Made by a program: the position numbers and the translations under genes. From assembly GCA_025403435.1 (NCBI GenBank), contig CM046348.1:28600148-28664147 (forward strand): a DNA stretch of 64,000 nt, given 5' to 3'. This DNA comes from Artocarpus heterophyllus. Lineage: Eukaryota > Streptophyta > Magnoliopsida > Rosales > Moraceae. Of the stretch, positions 1 through 9,536 are shown piece after piece. The stretch's first letter is position 1. Every line of letters begins with the position of its first letter. The notes beneath the pieces are model-generated. The model ran no database searches. It was given only the letters and a program-made list of their open reading frames with translations, and was not told the DNA's origin.

Positions 1-1359
1 ACGCAAAAGGAAGGAATCGACTATGAGGAAACCTTTTCGCCTGTAGCCATGCTTAAGTCCATCCGGATTCTCTTGTCCATAGCTGCCGCTCTTGACTACA
101 AGATTTGGCAGATGGATGTCAAGATGGCTTTTCTGAATGGCTATCTTGATGAGTCCATTTATATGGAATAACCAGACGGGTTCAAGGTTGCGGGTCAAGA
201 GGGTAAGGTTTGTAAGCTGCTAAAGTCAATTTATGGACTTAAGCAGGCATCCCGTTCTTGGAACATAAGATTTGATCAAGTGATCAAGACTTATGGGTTC
301 TCACAAAATGTGGATGAACCATGTGTTTACAAACACATTAAGAATGGGAAGGTGGTTTTTCTACTACTCTATGTAGATGACATTCTGCTAATTGGCAATG
401 ACGTTGGGGCATTGTCATCGGTCAAATTATGGTTGACCAAGCAGTTTGACATGAAGGACTTGGGTGAGGCTAATTTTGTTCTCGGTATCCAAATCTTTCG
501 GGATAGGAAGAACAAAATGATAGCTTGGTCACAGGCCAGCTACATAGATAAAATTCTCAGGAGGTTTGCAATGCGGGATTCCAAGAAAGGTGGGCAACCA
601 TCTAGGTCTGGAATTACTCTTTCTAAGAAAGACTCTCCAAAGTCTTATGAAGAAAGAGAATACATGAAGAAGGTACCTTATGCTTCGACAGTGGGTAGTC
701 TCTTGTATGCCATGCTTTGCACTCGACCGGATATTAGCTATGCGGTTAGGATTGTGAGTCGATTTCAGGCGGATCCAGGACCGAACCATTGGGTTGCGGT
801 AAAGCATATTTTCAAGTACCTGAGAAGGACTCGAGGGTATATGCTTGTATATTCGGGTGAGGATTTAACTCCTCTAGGATACAATGATTCGGATTTTCAA
901 TCCTGTCTGGATTATAGGAAATCGACTTCGGGGTTTGTGTTTACTCTAGGTGGCGGTGCCATCAGTTGGAGAAGTGCGAAGCAAGATTGCACTTCGGATT
1001 CAACAATGGAGGCCGAGTATGTGGCGGCTAGTGATGCTTCGAAAGAAGCAGTGTGGCTCCGCAAGTTCCTTAGGGATCTTGAGGTAGTTCCTGGTATGGA
1101 TAAGGCGGTATCACTGTACTGTGATAACAGTGCGGCGGTAGCTAATGCTAAGGAACCAAGATTTCACAAGAAGAGTAAGCATATTGATTGGAAGTATCAT
1201 GTGATAAAGGACTTCGTTGAGAGCGGGCATGTCACGGTGTGCAAGATCGCGTCAGAGGACAATTTATCTAATCCATTCACAAAGACACTTACTGGGAGAG
1301 TCTTCGAGAGGCATGTGGAAGCTATGGGGATGCGAAATTTGCAGTATTTACTCACTTAG
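1..1359 (+). pseudogene. Ty1/copia polyprotein, 3' part: reverse transcriptase and RNase H (copia-A)
   Basis: This is the C-terminal part of a copia polyprotein that copies element RNA into DNA inside virus-like particles. The frame is open from base 1, so the gag, protease and integrase parts lie outside the window. Visible landmarks are MDVKMAFLNGYL (RT palm), GLKQASRSW, the intact catalytic YVDD box near base 390, then the RNase H motifs NDSDFQSC, TMEAEYVAASDASKEAVWL and YCDNSAAVA. A single in-frame TAA at 169-171 replaces the usual Gln of MEQPDGF and separates the two open parts; it fits a CAA to TAA change. The frame ends at 1359, about 14 bases before the LTR, which is normal for copia. 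The lineage looks like Tork/Angela because of the RNase H wording and the 2 kb LTR, but I did not test that. Family assignment is certain; the copy is inactive as it stands. Confidence 0.95.
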
Positions 1360-1362
1360 TGC

Positions 1363-1373
1363 AAGTGGGAGAT
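1363..1373 (+). other. Polypurine tract of copia-A
   Basis: The purine run AAGTGGGAGA lies immediately before the LTR start TGTTAGA and follows the pol stop codon. This is the expected plus-strand priming site for reverse transcription. The same tract and LTR start recur on the minus strand at 14012-14028 in copia-B. Confidence 0.8.
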
Positions 1374-2814
1374 TGTTAGACATGTATGCTCTAAGGAGTA
1401 AAAATGTAATACGTTTTTTGGAGACATTTTTATCAATAAAGAATTTATTCATTTACAAATATACCAAATATTGTCCTCTTTACGTTCATATTTGTTGAAT
1501 GTATGATAAGCAAACAGTAGTCTGAGACTATCAGTCTAAGCCTTAAGAATTGGGCATATGATGGGATGATTATGCGGAAGACACGATTCTTAAGGTGATG
1601 GTCTAAAACATATGATCCGCAATCGAGGGAATAAATTTGGGTGCTTTATTCATGTAAAGATTGTTATGTTGTCTATATCCCTTTTGGGAGATGGTTTGTC
1701 TTGACCATCGGAGTTGGACTTCATGAATAGAAACATTGGCACGTTGTCATAGGTGACGATGTGTTGGATCAGGACATAAAGTGAATTGATTTGGATTAAT
1801 AATTCTGTCTTAGCAAATCGATTCACTTTAGACAATCATTTGTATTGTATCTTAATCCTGAGATGAATAATGGGCCCGTTGTCTCGACTTGTGTCTTTTG
1901 ATGTACCAATGAGTGACTCCCACATCTCTATAGTGGCATGCATGCCGGTACGTTGGAGGCATGACTCTTGATAGCGTAGACTTGTTATTCATAGATATGA
2001 AATCCATAGCTCCTCTTTAGGAGTAATGATATCCTCTTATATGCGTTGTCCTGTAATTGGAAAACTGGAGCGCTCAACCATTTGGATATATAGGTGTAAC
2101 CGAATGGTATACTATCTTTGGATGGTAAGTTTTCTAATGGTGAGACAATGGAACGTAAGATAAAAATAATCGGGAAGGTAAGACAGAACTTGTCCTTAAG
2201 CCGGTTATGGATGATCATATGGGGATGCGATACACTATGATATGTCATGGAGACTTAGCTACACGAGCTTCATAATTCTATAAAGTTTGAGAGTGCAGCT
2301 CCAAGCTTTTAGTGGAGTAGCGTTGGAGTTGATAATTGTGAAATGTATATCTGGGATATTGGGTTTCATAATTATCATGAGCTTGAACTTTATAGGTCCA
2401 TTTTGGTCCCCTTTGCTAGCTCACAAAATCCTGTAACGACACGGCGTGCTTTTCCAATAATTGGTGACTTATGTCGGATTTATCAGATTGGTTTAAAATT
2501 TATAAGAATCAAATAATTCATGTCTATTTATCGGTTGAATTAATTATGTAAGAAAATTAGTTCAAGATGAACTTGTTGAATTATTGCGTTCGGGTAATTC
2601 TTGTCTGTTTATCGGTTGTTTTAATTTTGGACAATTAGAACAAGATAAACTTGTAGAATTATTATGAATTGATTTATTTTCTTAGAGATTATCTTGATAA
2701 AGTTTGTTTTGATCAGATATCTTTTCTATTGGGCTATTTGAATCAAAACTGAGACTTTATCCTTTAGAATCTCGGGTGGAAAATAAAAGATTCGCGGAGA
2801 TTTTTTCTCGGCAA

Positions 2815-2889
2815 TTCGGCCTGCCGGATGACGTGTTCGGCCTGCCGAACTGGCCTGTTCGGCCTGCCTATCAGACAGTTCAGCCTGCC
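2815..2889 (+). repeat. Cluster of GTTCGGCCTGCCGAAC inverted repeats in copia-A U3
   Basis: Four units stand in 75 bases: TTCGGCCTGCCGG at 2815, a perfect 16-mer GTTCGGCCTGCCGAAC at 2835-2850, GTTCGGCCTGCC at 2857 and GTTCAGCCTGCC at 2878. Each unit has 7-base arms (GTTCGGC and GCCGAAC) around a CT centre. The cluster ends about 120 bases before the TATA box. The same motif occurs in the LTRs of gypsy-B and gypsy-C. Confidence 0.9.
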
Positions 2890-3000
2890 TATTAGCGCAG
2901 ATAAGATTACGCGTTTTCACGCATATCTTATCTGATATTGATCCGAACTTGATTCTGTTTCGATTTTTTGAGACCAAATCTGATATGGACTGACCCTAGG

Positions 3001-3017
3001 ACCAATAGGTATAAAAA
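3001..3017 (+). promoter_or_regulatory. Putative CCAAT and TATA box of the copia-A LTR
   Basis: ACCAAT at 3001-3006 is followed directly by GGTATAAAAAGAG, a strong plant TATA match at about 3009-3016. Position in the last quarter of the LTR fits a U3 promoter. The start of R would lie near 3040. Confidence 0.6.
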
Positions 3018-3425
3018 GAGAGTGAGTCTAATGATTTACTCAGATCAATTTGAGAGATTAAGAGTGATACTCTTCTAGTGAGCATCTGAAAACTCCCTGA
3101 GAGCTTTTGTTCACAAATCATGAACACTAGCTTTGGGTTCTCTCTGTTGGTTGGAAGGAGAGTCACCGATGGAAGAGCTGTACGTGTGAGCCCACACTCA
3201 CTCCGGTTGTGGACAGAGAATAGCAAAGAAGACCAGTTGGTTGAGGCTTTTCTGGAACGTTACTTCTCTACACAGGTCGCGGAGGTTCTTCGGCACACTG
3301 AGGTTAGTAAGATCTGTTTAATTTATACATATAACATGTCAAACTTGTGTTTTGGAAACTACTCTGATGAAAAATTTTAAAAATTCCACTGCGCACTTTG
3401 TTTCCAACATTGTAGTCCTCGAAAA

Positions 3426-5069
3426 TCAAAACAATTCGGGGTAGCTTTTCCTCATTTCATCCTCTCGTTCCCATGTTGCCTCTTCCACTTGCTGATTGCG
3501 CCATCGAACTTTGACAAGAGGTATCATTTTGTTCCTTAATTCCTTTTCTTCTCGTGCCAATATTTGAACCAATTTCTCTTCATATGACAGGTTCTTCTGT
3601 ATGTCAATTTCCTCTGGCTGTAGAACATGTGAAGGATCTGGTACATACTTCTTTAGCATGGATACATGGAATACGTTGTGTACCGATGCTAGATCAGAGG
3701 GTAAGGCCAACTTATATGCTACATTGCCTACCCGTTCTAAGATTTCGAATGGTCCAATGTATCTTGGGCCAAGTTTTCCTTTCTTTCTAAACCTGATTAC
3801 TCCTTTCATTGGTGTCACTTTCAAGAAGACCAAATCCCCTACTTGGAATTCCAAGGGTCTTCGCTGTCGATCTGCGTAACTTTTTTGATGACTAAAGGCA
3901 GTTTCCATTCGTTGACAGATTCGTTTCACATCCTCCGTTGTCCTTTGCACAAAATCCGTTGTCGACAATGTCTTTTCTCCTGTTTTATACCAATGTAGTG
4001 GTGATCTGCATCTTCTTCCGTAAAGAGCTTCATAAGGAGCCATTCCTATGGAAGCTTGATAACTATTATTATAAGCAAATTCAATCAACGGTAGCTTTTT
4101 GTCCCATCCTCCTTTAAAATCCAACACACTGGCTCTCAGCATATCTTCTAGGGTTTGAATGGTCCTTTCAGATTGACCATTAGTTTGAGGATGAAAAGCT
4201 GTACTAAAAGTCAGCTTCGTTCCCATAGCTTGGTGAACGCTCCTCCAAAACTTTGAAGTAAACCAACCATCCCGATCAGAGATAATGGATTTCAGAATTC
4301 CATGGTGTCTAACTATCTGGGCTACATATAATTCAGCTAGTCTTTCCACAAAATTGTTGAGTTTAATGGGTAAGAAGTGAGCTGATTTCATCAATCTATC
4401 AACGATTACCCATATAGCATCGTGTCCACCCGTAGTTCTGGGTAGCCCAGTCACCAAATCCATAGTTATCTGGTCCAATTTCCATTTAAGAATTTTAATT
4501 TTCTGTAATTCGTCGCTTGGCCGTTGATGCTCAGCTTTCACCTTTTGGCATGTGAGGCATTTGGTGACAAATTGTGCGACATCGTTCTTCATTCCATGCC
4601 ACCAATAGTGCTCTTTCAAGTCTTGGTACATTTTAGTAGCTCCTAGATGAGCCACGTATGGTGCCTCATGAGCTTCTTCTAATACTTGCTTCTTTAATTC
4701 TTCATCATTGGGGATGTAGATTCTACTCTTATAATGGAGAATTTCATCTTTCAGGATGCTAAATTCTGTTTCCTTGTTCTCAAGAACCTCATTCCTAGCT
4801 TTTAGTAGCGACGAATCTGCTTCTTGTCGCTCCTTTAAATTTTCCATGATAGCGAGTCGAAAAGACAATTGGGCCAACCTTCCAGTGATTAGCTCTATTC
4901 TTGCTTCCATCAAGTCCTTGTGAAGAGGTCTTGGCATTAACTGCATCACCGCAAGCGAAGACATTGTTCTACGACTAAGGGCATCGGCTACTCGGTTAGC
5001 CTTTCCCGGGTGATACAGAATTTCACAGTCGTAGTCTTTAACCAACTCTAGCCACCTTCGCTGTCTCAT
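3426..5069 (-). pseudogene. gypsy-A RNase H C-terminus, integrase and chromodomain
   Basis: This 547-codon open frame is the C-terminal third of a gypsy Pol protein. Its start is only the first Met after an upstream stop. The first 35 or so residues end RNase H ([16 protein letters not shown]). An integrase follows, with the zinc-binding H-H-C-C region (HLGATKMY through CLTCQKVK) near residues 135-180. The catalytic triad is present: Asp in [10 protein letters not shown], Asp in IISDRDGWF, Glu in [12 protein letters not shown]. The C-terminal chromodomain reads [19 protein letters not shown], then [18 protein letters not shown], and ends YPELF with TGA at 3426-3428. Chromodomains in this clade are thought to steer integration by binding modified histone tails. 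This is the best-preserved part of gypsy-A; the domain itself looks intact. Confidence 0.93.
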
Positions 5070-5135
5070 GTTAAGCTCTTTCTGTGTGAAAATATATTTC
5101 AGACTCTGATTATCTGTATATATCTCGCATTTAGC

Positions 5136-5543
5136 TCAATATAAATAATGACGCCAAATCTTTAATGCAAACACGACCGCAGCTAACTCTAAGTCGTGTG
5201 TTGGATAGTTCCTTTCATGATCCTTCAGCTGTCGGGATGCGTACGCAATCACTTTTCCATTTTGCATCAATACGGCTCCCAGTCTTGTTTTCGATGCATT
5301 GCTGTAGATCACAAAATTTCCTAGGTCTAGATCAGGTATTGTCAGCATTGGTGCACTTGTAAGTCGCTGTTTTAACTCTTTGAAACTTTCTTCGCACTTC
5401 TTAGTCCATTCATACTTTACTGGTTTCCGTGTAAGTGCAGTGAGTGGTGCTGCAAGTCGAAAAAATCCTTCTACAAAACGTCGATAGTAGCCTGCTAAAC
5501 TGAGGAAACTTCTGATTTCCGTTACACTTTTAGTGTAGGCCAC
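5136..5543 (-). pseudogene. gypsy-A RNase H (broken)
   Basis: The frame carries [19 protein letters not shown] (the RT thumb to connection segment), then an RNase H domain ending [12 protein letters not shown] at 5136-5138 separates it from the integrase frame, which continues in the same phase. A one-base shift near 5522-5545 separates it from the RT frame. The RNase H motif that should read YSDASK reads YSNASK, so the first catalytic Asp is Asn. Loss of this residue and the frameshift both make it non-functional. Confidence 0.88.
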
Positions 5544-6283
5544 TTATTCACCGCTTCCACTTTGGAAGGATCGATAGATACTCCTTCTCGTGTCACCACG
5601 TGTCCTAGGAAATGAACCTTTTCCAACCAAAACTCACATTTTGAAAATTTGGCGTATAGTTGATGCTCTCTCAAAAATTGCAGTGCGATCCTCAAGTGCT
5701 CCTCATGTTCCTCTGGCTTTCTTGAATATACAAGAATATTGTCGATAAAAATGATGACAAATTTATCGAGATATTTCTTGAAAATCTGGTTTATGAGGTC
5801 CATAAAAGCTGCTGGGGCATTTGTCAGTCCAAATGGCATGACACAAAACTCGTAATGCCCGTAACGTGTTTGGAACGCCGTCTTTGGTATATCTTCTTCC
5901 TTAACTTGAAGTTGATGATACCCTGAGCGTAGGTCAATCTTTGAGAATATTGACGCTCCTTTCAATTGGTCAAACAAGTCATCAATCCTTGGGAGAGGAT
6001 ACTTGTTTTTCATCATGACCTTGTTCAGTTCTCAATAGTCAATACACATTCGTAACGTTCCATCCTTCTTCTTGACAAATAGAACAGGCGCCTCCCATGG
6101 GGAATGACTTGGTCGGATGAACCCTTTGTCCAACAATTCCTTTAATTGCGCCTGAAGTTCCTTGAGTTCCCCTAGAGCCATTCGATATGGCGCCTTTGAA
6201 ATAGGGACTATGCCGGGCGTCAATTCGATTTCAAATGAAATCTCTTGTTCCGGTGGCAAGCATAGCAACTCATTGGGAAACAC
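5522..6283 (-). pseudogene. gypsy-A reverse transcriptase (broken)
   Basis: A gypsy RT is readable in one phase: [19 protein letters not shown], then [40 protein letters not shown] and the active-site segment. A TGA at about 6029-6031 stands where the family has Arg (IDYRELNK), fitting CGA to TGA. The catalytic box that should read FIDD reads FIDN, a G to A change that removes an essential Asp. The upstream protease is in the same phase, separated by a TAG at 6326-6328. Confidence 0.9.
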
Positions 6284-6325
6284 ATCAACAAATTCCCTTA
6301 CAATGGGGACCTTCTCTAGTCCTAA

Positions 6326-6838
6326 CTAAGCTTTTTTATCTTTCCTTATCAAGTTCACCAGATAACTGGTGCATTCACTTTCCAACATCTTTCTTGCCTT
6401 TACTGCTGAAATCATCGCCTTGGGAGCTTTGGGAACTTTCCCTAAGTACACAATCTTTTCACTCCCGTAAGGTTGGAATGTAACTTTTCGGTATCGACAA
6501 TTAATCTTAGCCGTGTATTTCCCTAGGAAGTCTATTCCTAGGATGACATCATAATCTTGTATATCAATTATTATCAAATCAATATACAATTCCCTTCCAC
6601 AAATGATTATCGGTACGTGACGTAACCAATAATCAGCATTCAATACCTCCCTAGAGGGTAATGCAACTCTAAAGGTTTGCTCTATCCTATCTCCTTTATT
6701 TCCTATTCGTTTCACAAACTTAAATGATGAAAACGAATGTGTTGCTCTAGCATCAAACAAAACATATGCATCAGTATTGGCAATAGAAAACTGACCTGTC
6801 ACCACCGATGAGGTTCCCGCATCCTCTTCTTTCTTCAT
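6326..6838 (-). pseudogene. gypsy-A aspartic protease (broken)
   Basis: This is the retropepsin-like domain that would cut the Gag-Pol polyprotein. It sits between the zinc knuckles and RT. The flap and core are recognisable (DLIIIDIQDYDVILGIDFLGKY, then MISAVKARKMLESECTSYL). The active-site motif, normally DTGATHSF or DSGATHSF, reads DARATHSF, so the Gly needed for the active site is lost. A TAG at 6326-6328 ends the frame before RT. The same domain in gypsy-C keeps DTGATHSF. Confidence 0.87.
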
Positions 6839-6989
6839 GTAGGCATAAGTTCACCCACTTGGTTCCGGAGCTTCCAGTCGCCCTTGACTGACACTAAGGC
6901 CTTCAATCTAAGCCTAAACTTGAACTGCATGCAGTTGATTCCTTTGAGGCCTTTGCGGAGCCTGACTGTTCTGACGTTGAGGGTTGGAA

Positions 6990-7141
6990 AAACAATTTCT
7001 AGTGTAGTGCCCTTCTTTTCGGTAGATATAACACTTGTTTATGTCGGCCTTGCATTCCCCTGCATGTCTCTTCCCACATTGACTGCAAAGGGGTTTGTTA
7101 TTCCCTCCATCATTAATCCTTTTCTGAGGTTGACCCTTTAG
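6990..7141 (-). pseudogene. gypsy-A Gag zinc knuckles (shifted frame)
   Basis: Out of frame with gag at 7164-8075, this stretch encodes two knuckles: CSQCGKRHAGEC (C-x2-C-x3-H-x4-C) and CYIYRKEGHYTRNC. In the second the usual second Cys is Tyr. These would bind the element RNA. gypsy-C has the same Cys-to-Tyr change in its second knuckle. Confidence 0.75.
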
Positions 7142-7163
7142 ATTTCTTTGAACTATTCACGTT

Positions 7164-8075
7164 TCATTTCCTCTTATTGTTAGCAGTGCGGCCACGTCCC
7201 GCTTTAAAGTTATGGGACAGCCCTTGGTTTGAAACGCCTCCTTGTCCTTTTTCTTGTATGGCTAGAATTTGCTTGGTTAAAGCTTTCTCCTCTTTCTGAG
7301 CTTTGAAAATCCTTGCTCTTTCCTCCTTATCACGGGCAATTCTGAACTCAGCTTTGGTCACCCGTTCAATGCAATCCTCCACATCCTTGGGAGCTTGCCC
7401 TCCACTATCGACCACAAGAGCAATGTCGGTTCTAAACATTCTCATTAATCGTCTTATTCGTTCCCGATCAGTGGATACTAACTCGGGACAAAGTCGTGCT
7501 AGTTGATTAAACCTCTTTACAGCATCAGCTACAGACATGTTTCTTTGCTTAAAATTATTAAATTCTTCTTGTTGGGCTGCCATGGTTTCCACATTAAAGT
7601 AAGCCCTGCCAAATTCTTCCATGAAATCTGACCACGTCATTTCGTCAACAATTCTTCTACGCTCTACTGACTCCCACCATCTCCTGGCATCTTTAGTGAG
7701 AGAAAATGAAGCGCATAGGACTTTTTCATGGTCATTAAGTCCCATAAATTTCAGAACACTTTCTATGCCTGTAAGCCAATTGTCGACTTCTAATGGGTCT
7801 GTAGATCCATCAAATTCTGGGGCCTTCATTCTCTGGAATCTTTCATAAAATTCGGTAGTAGATGCTACCGGAGCAGTTGGGACTGCTAGTTTCGCTTGCT
7901 GTGGCGGTGGTACTAGGTGTGGCGTATCTATAAATACTGGTGGTACGGGATTCTGGTTAGCTAACTGTTCCCGTAAACCTTGCATTTCCCGCTCCTAAGC
8001 TTGGAGCTTCTGTTGCAATTCCATAATCATGGCCATTAAATGAGGATTCATCGGTCCTCTGGGTATATCCGCCAT
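7164..8075 (-). pseudogene. gypsy-A Gag (capsid), canonical copy
   Basis: I place the start at the ATG at 8073-8075 (MADIPRGPMNPHLMAMIM), where similarity to plant gypsy Gag begins. A TAG at 7995-7997 (codon 27) interrupts it; the remaining 273-codon frame opens at 7985. The retrotransposon gag domain is clear: FQRMKAPEFDGSTDPLEVDNWL, VLCASFSLTKDARRWWESV, MTWSDFMEEFGRAYF, NMSVADAVKRFNQLARLCPEL. A basic, coiled-coil-like tail (DKEERARIFKAQKEEKA) follows and the frame ends KRK. Gag forms the virus-like particle. The knuckles lie just downstream in another frame, so at least one frameshift has occurred. Confidence 0.92.
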
Positions 8076-8578
8076 TGTTATCAATCGTTATATACCTATC
8101 GTATATTTTCGTTACTAGATTAGCATATACCATTAACTTAATAGTATCCAATCAATAATTGCATATATTTAAACAACATAAATACATGCAAACATGCATA
8201 ATTACATGAACTCAATATCTTGCTTCACACATTTCATTTCCTTTACCTTCATACATTTCATTTCATTTCCTTTCATACATTTCATTTCATTTACTTTCAT
8301 ATGTTTCGTTTCATGAACCTCTTTCATTTCCTTTTTACATTCTTCGTAACATTACATGCATAACTGTCATACATACTTTCTTCCTTTCATACATAAACTG
8401 TTCATATCATTTCTGGGAGCAGTTATCACTTTCGGCTACATATACCCTATTGCCGGGAAGGATACCACTTGCCGGACATACATGCATACTCATACATATA
8501 CAGAGGCAAACAAGCCCAAAACTGTACTAATCCCTCATCTATATACATTAGACTATACAAAAGTCTTTATGAATTCTT
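7998..8578 (-). other. gypsy-A spacer between the two gag-like frames; CATTTCATTTC repeats
   Basis: Except for the first gag codons at its left edge, I see no coding potential. 8215-8345 is a low-complexity run of CATTTCATTTCC and CTTTCATA units. Short ORFs here are not credible. Confidence 0.5.
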
Positions 8579-9385
8579 TTAGTTTGACTCGACTCCCGAT
8601 ATATCACTATGTTCGAAATCCTCCTCGGGATCCTCCTCTTCCTCTATATCTAAATCAGTCGACTCATCATCGCTTGCAATTATAAGCTCAGTCGCTTCAT
8701 CACTATCATCATCATCATCACCACCATCATCATCCTCATCATCATCTTCCATATCCATTGGGGGATCTTCTAGGGATGCGACTACATTCTGCTCTGCATG
8801 TAGTACCGCCATAAGAAAGTCGTGGACACTGAGGTAGTTTCCCAGATACTGCATTTGCTACTGAACGACATTAGGAAGATCTCTCCAAACAAGATCGCAA
8901 ATGCACCGTAAAGGTAATTAAGGGGGAATCAGTGGTACCATAGTGCATCGAAACCTGAGAACATAATGATCCACTGGCTCACCAACATTTCTTCCCTAGA
9001 TTGGTTCTACTCGTAAGTACAACCTGCGTCGCCAATTAGCCCATATCATAGGAATCACATGGATGTGCATGGCATCTGCTGGGGGTAAGGGTGCGAATTT
9101 AGCTTAAATCTGTTGTCTGAAGCCTTGCCAATCCCCTGGTCACTCATTAGGTCTAATCCTCACCCACCATGCTAAGGCTTCCCTCAACAACAATCCTGAG
9201 GCTAATAAAACCTGGAGATGTGGTGGCGTATGACAAGCATCAAAGATTACCTCAATTGCATGAAGCCATTCGGTCAACATCATAGGCTACCGACTCCTAT
9301 AGTATCGTGGCGGCATTGCATCTTGAAAAGCAATGCTGGCTCTTCGATCAGCTTCCATATCACGATCATGATGCGGCTACGCCAT
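8579..9385 (-). pseudogene. Extra gag-like reading frame with acidic tail, upstream of gag in gypsy-A
   Basis: One reading frame runs from ATG 9383-9385, about 135 bases after the primer-binding site, to TAA 8579-8581: 268 codons with seven in-frame stops but no frameshift. The stops start at 9379, 9289, 9142, 9106, 8998, 8920 and 8860 (minus strand). The N-terminal part resembles a retrotransposon gag domain: TEWLHAIEVIFDACHTPPHL, then ASGLLLREALAWWVRIRPNE, DWQGFRQQI, KFAPLPPAD. The C-terminal 90 codons end in an Asp/Glu-rich tail (DDDEDDDGGDDDDD, then EEEEDPEEDFE). It is separate from the usual gag at 7164-8075, which also has the WW motif. It may be a second gag, a captured gag-only element, or part of another element joined by recombination. 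No function beyond gag-like can be claimed. Confidence 0.65.
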
Positions 9386-9519
9386 ATACTATATTTATTG
9401 TCGTAATTAACATAACAGTGTCATAAAACAGCACTGAACATTCTTATACTTAAAATCAAACATCTTACTTGAGCTATGGCAATGGAGTAGATGACAATGT
9501 GCAGTAGGGTGGCAAGATT

Positions 9520-9534
9520 TTAGCTCTGATACCA
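9520..9534 (-). other. Primer-binding site of gypsy-A (initiator tRNA-Met type)
   Basis: The reverse complement reads TGGTATCAGAGCTAA, the usual plant LTR-element site complementary to the 3' end of initiator tRNA-Met. It lies two bases inside the LTR edge at 9537, which fixes orientation and LTR boundary. Confidence 0.9.
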
Positions 9535-9536
9535 AT

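Larger units (their letters stand above)
1374..3409 (+). mobile_element. 3' LTR of copia-A (2036 bp)
   Basis: The LTR starts with TGTTAGACATG after the polypurine tract and ends with TTTCCAACA. Immediately after it the sequence becomes the 3' end of gypsy-A, so the right edge is sharp. Stretches around 1570-1600, 2080-2110 and 2280-2340 match, on the opposite strand, the copia-B LTR at 12750-14018. The last 75 bases match the start of the minus-strand LTR at 63927-64000. The expected 5-bp target duplication on the right is TTGTA (3410-3414); its partner is outside the window. A CCAAT and a TATA box near 3001-3016 divide the LTR into a long U3 and a short R-U5. Confidence 0.88.

Noticed and set aside
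8356..8685. Plus-strand ORF of 109 codons in gypsy-A
   Set aside because: Antisense to the leader and acidic-tail frame of gypsy-A, low complexity, no known features.
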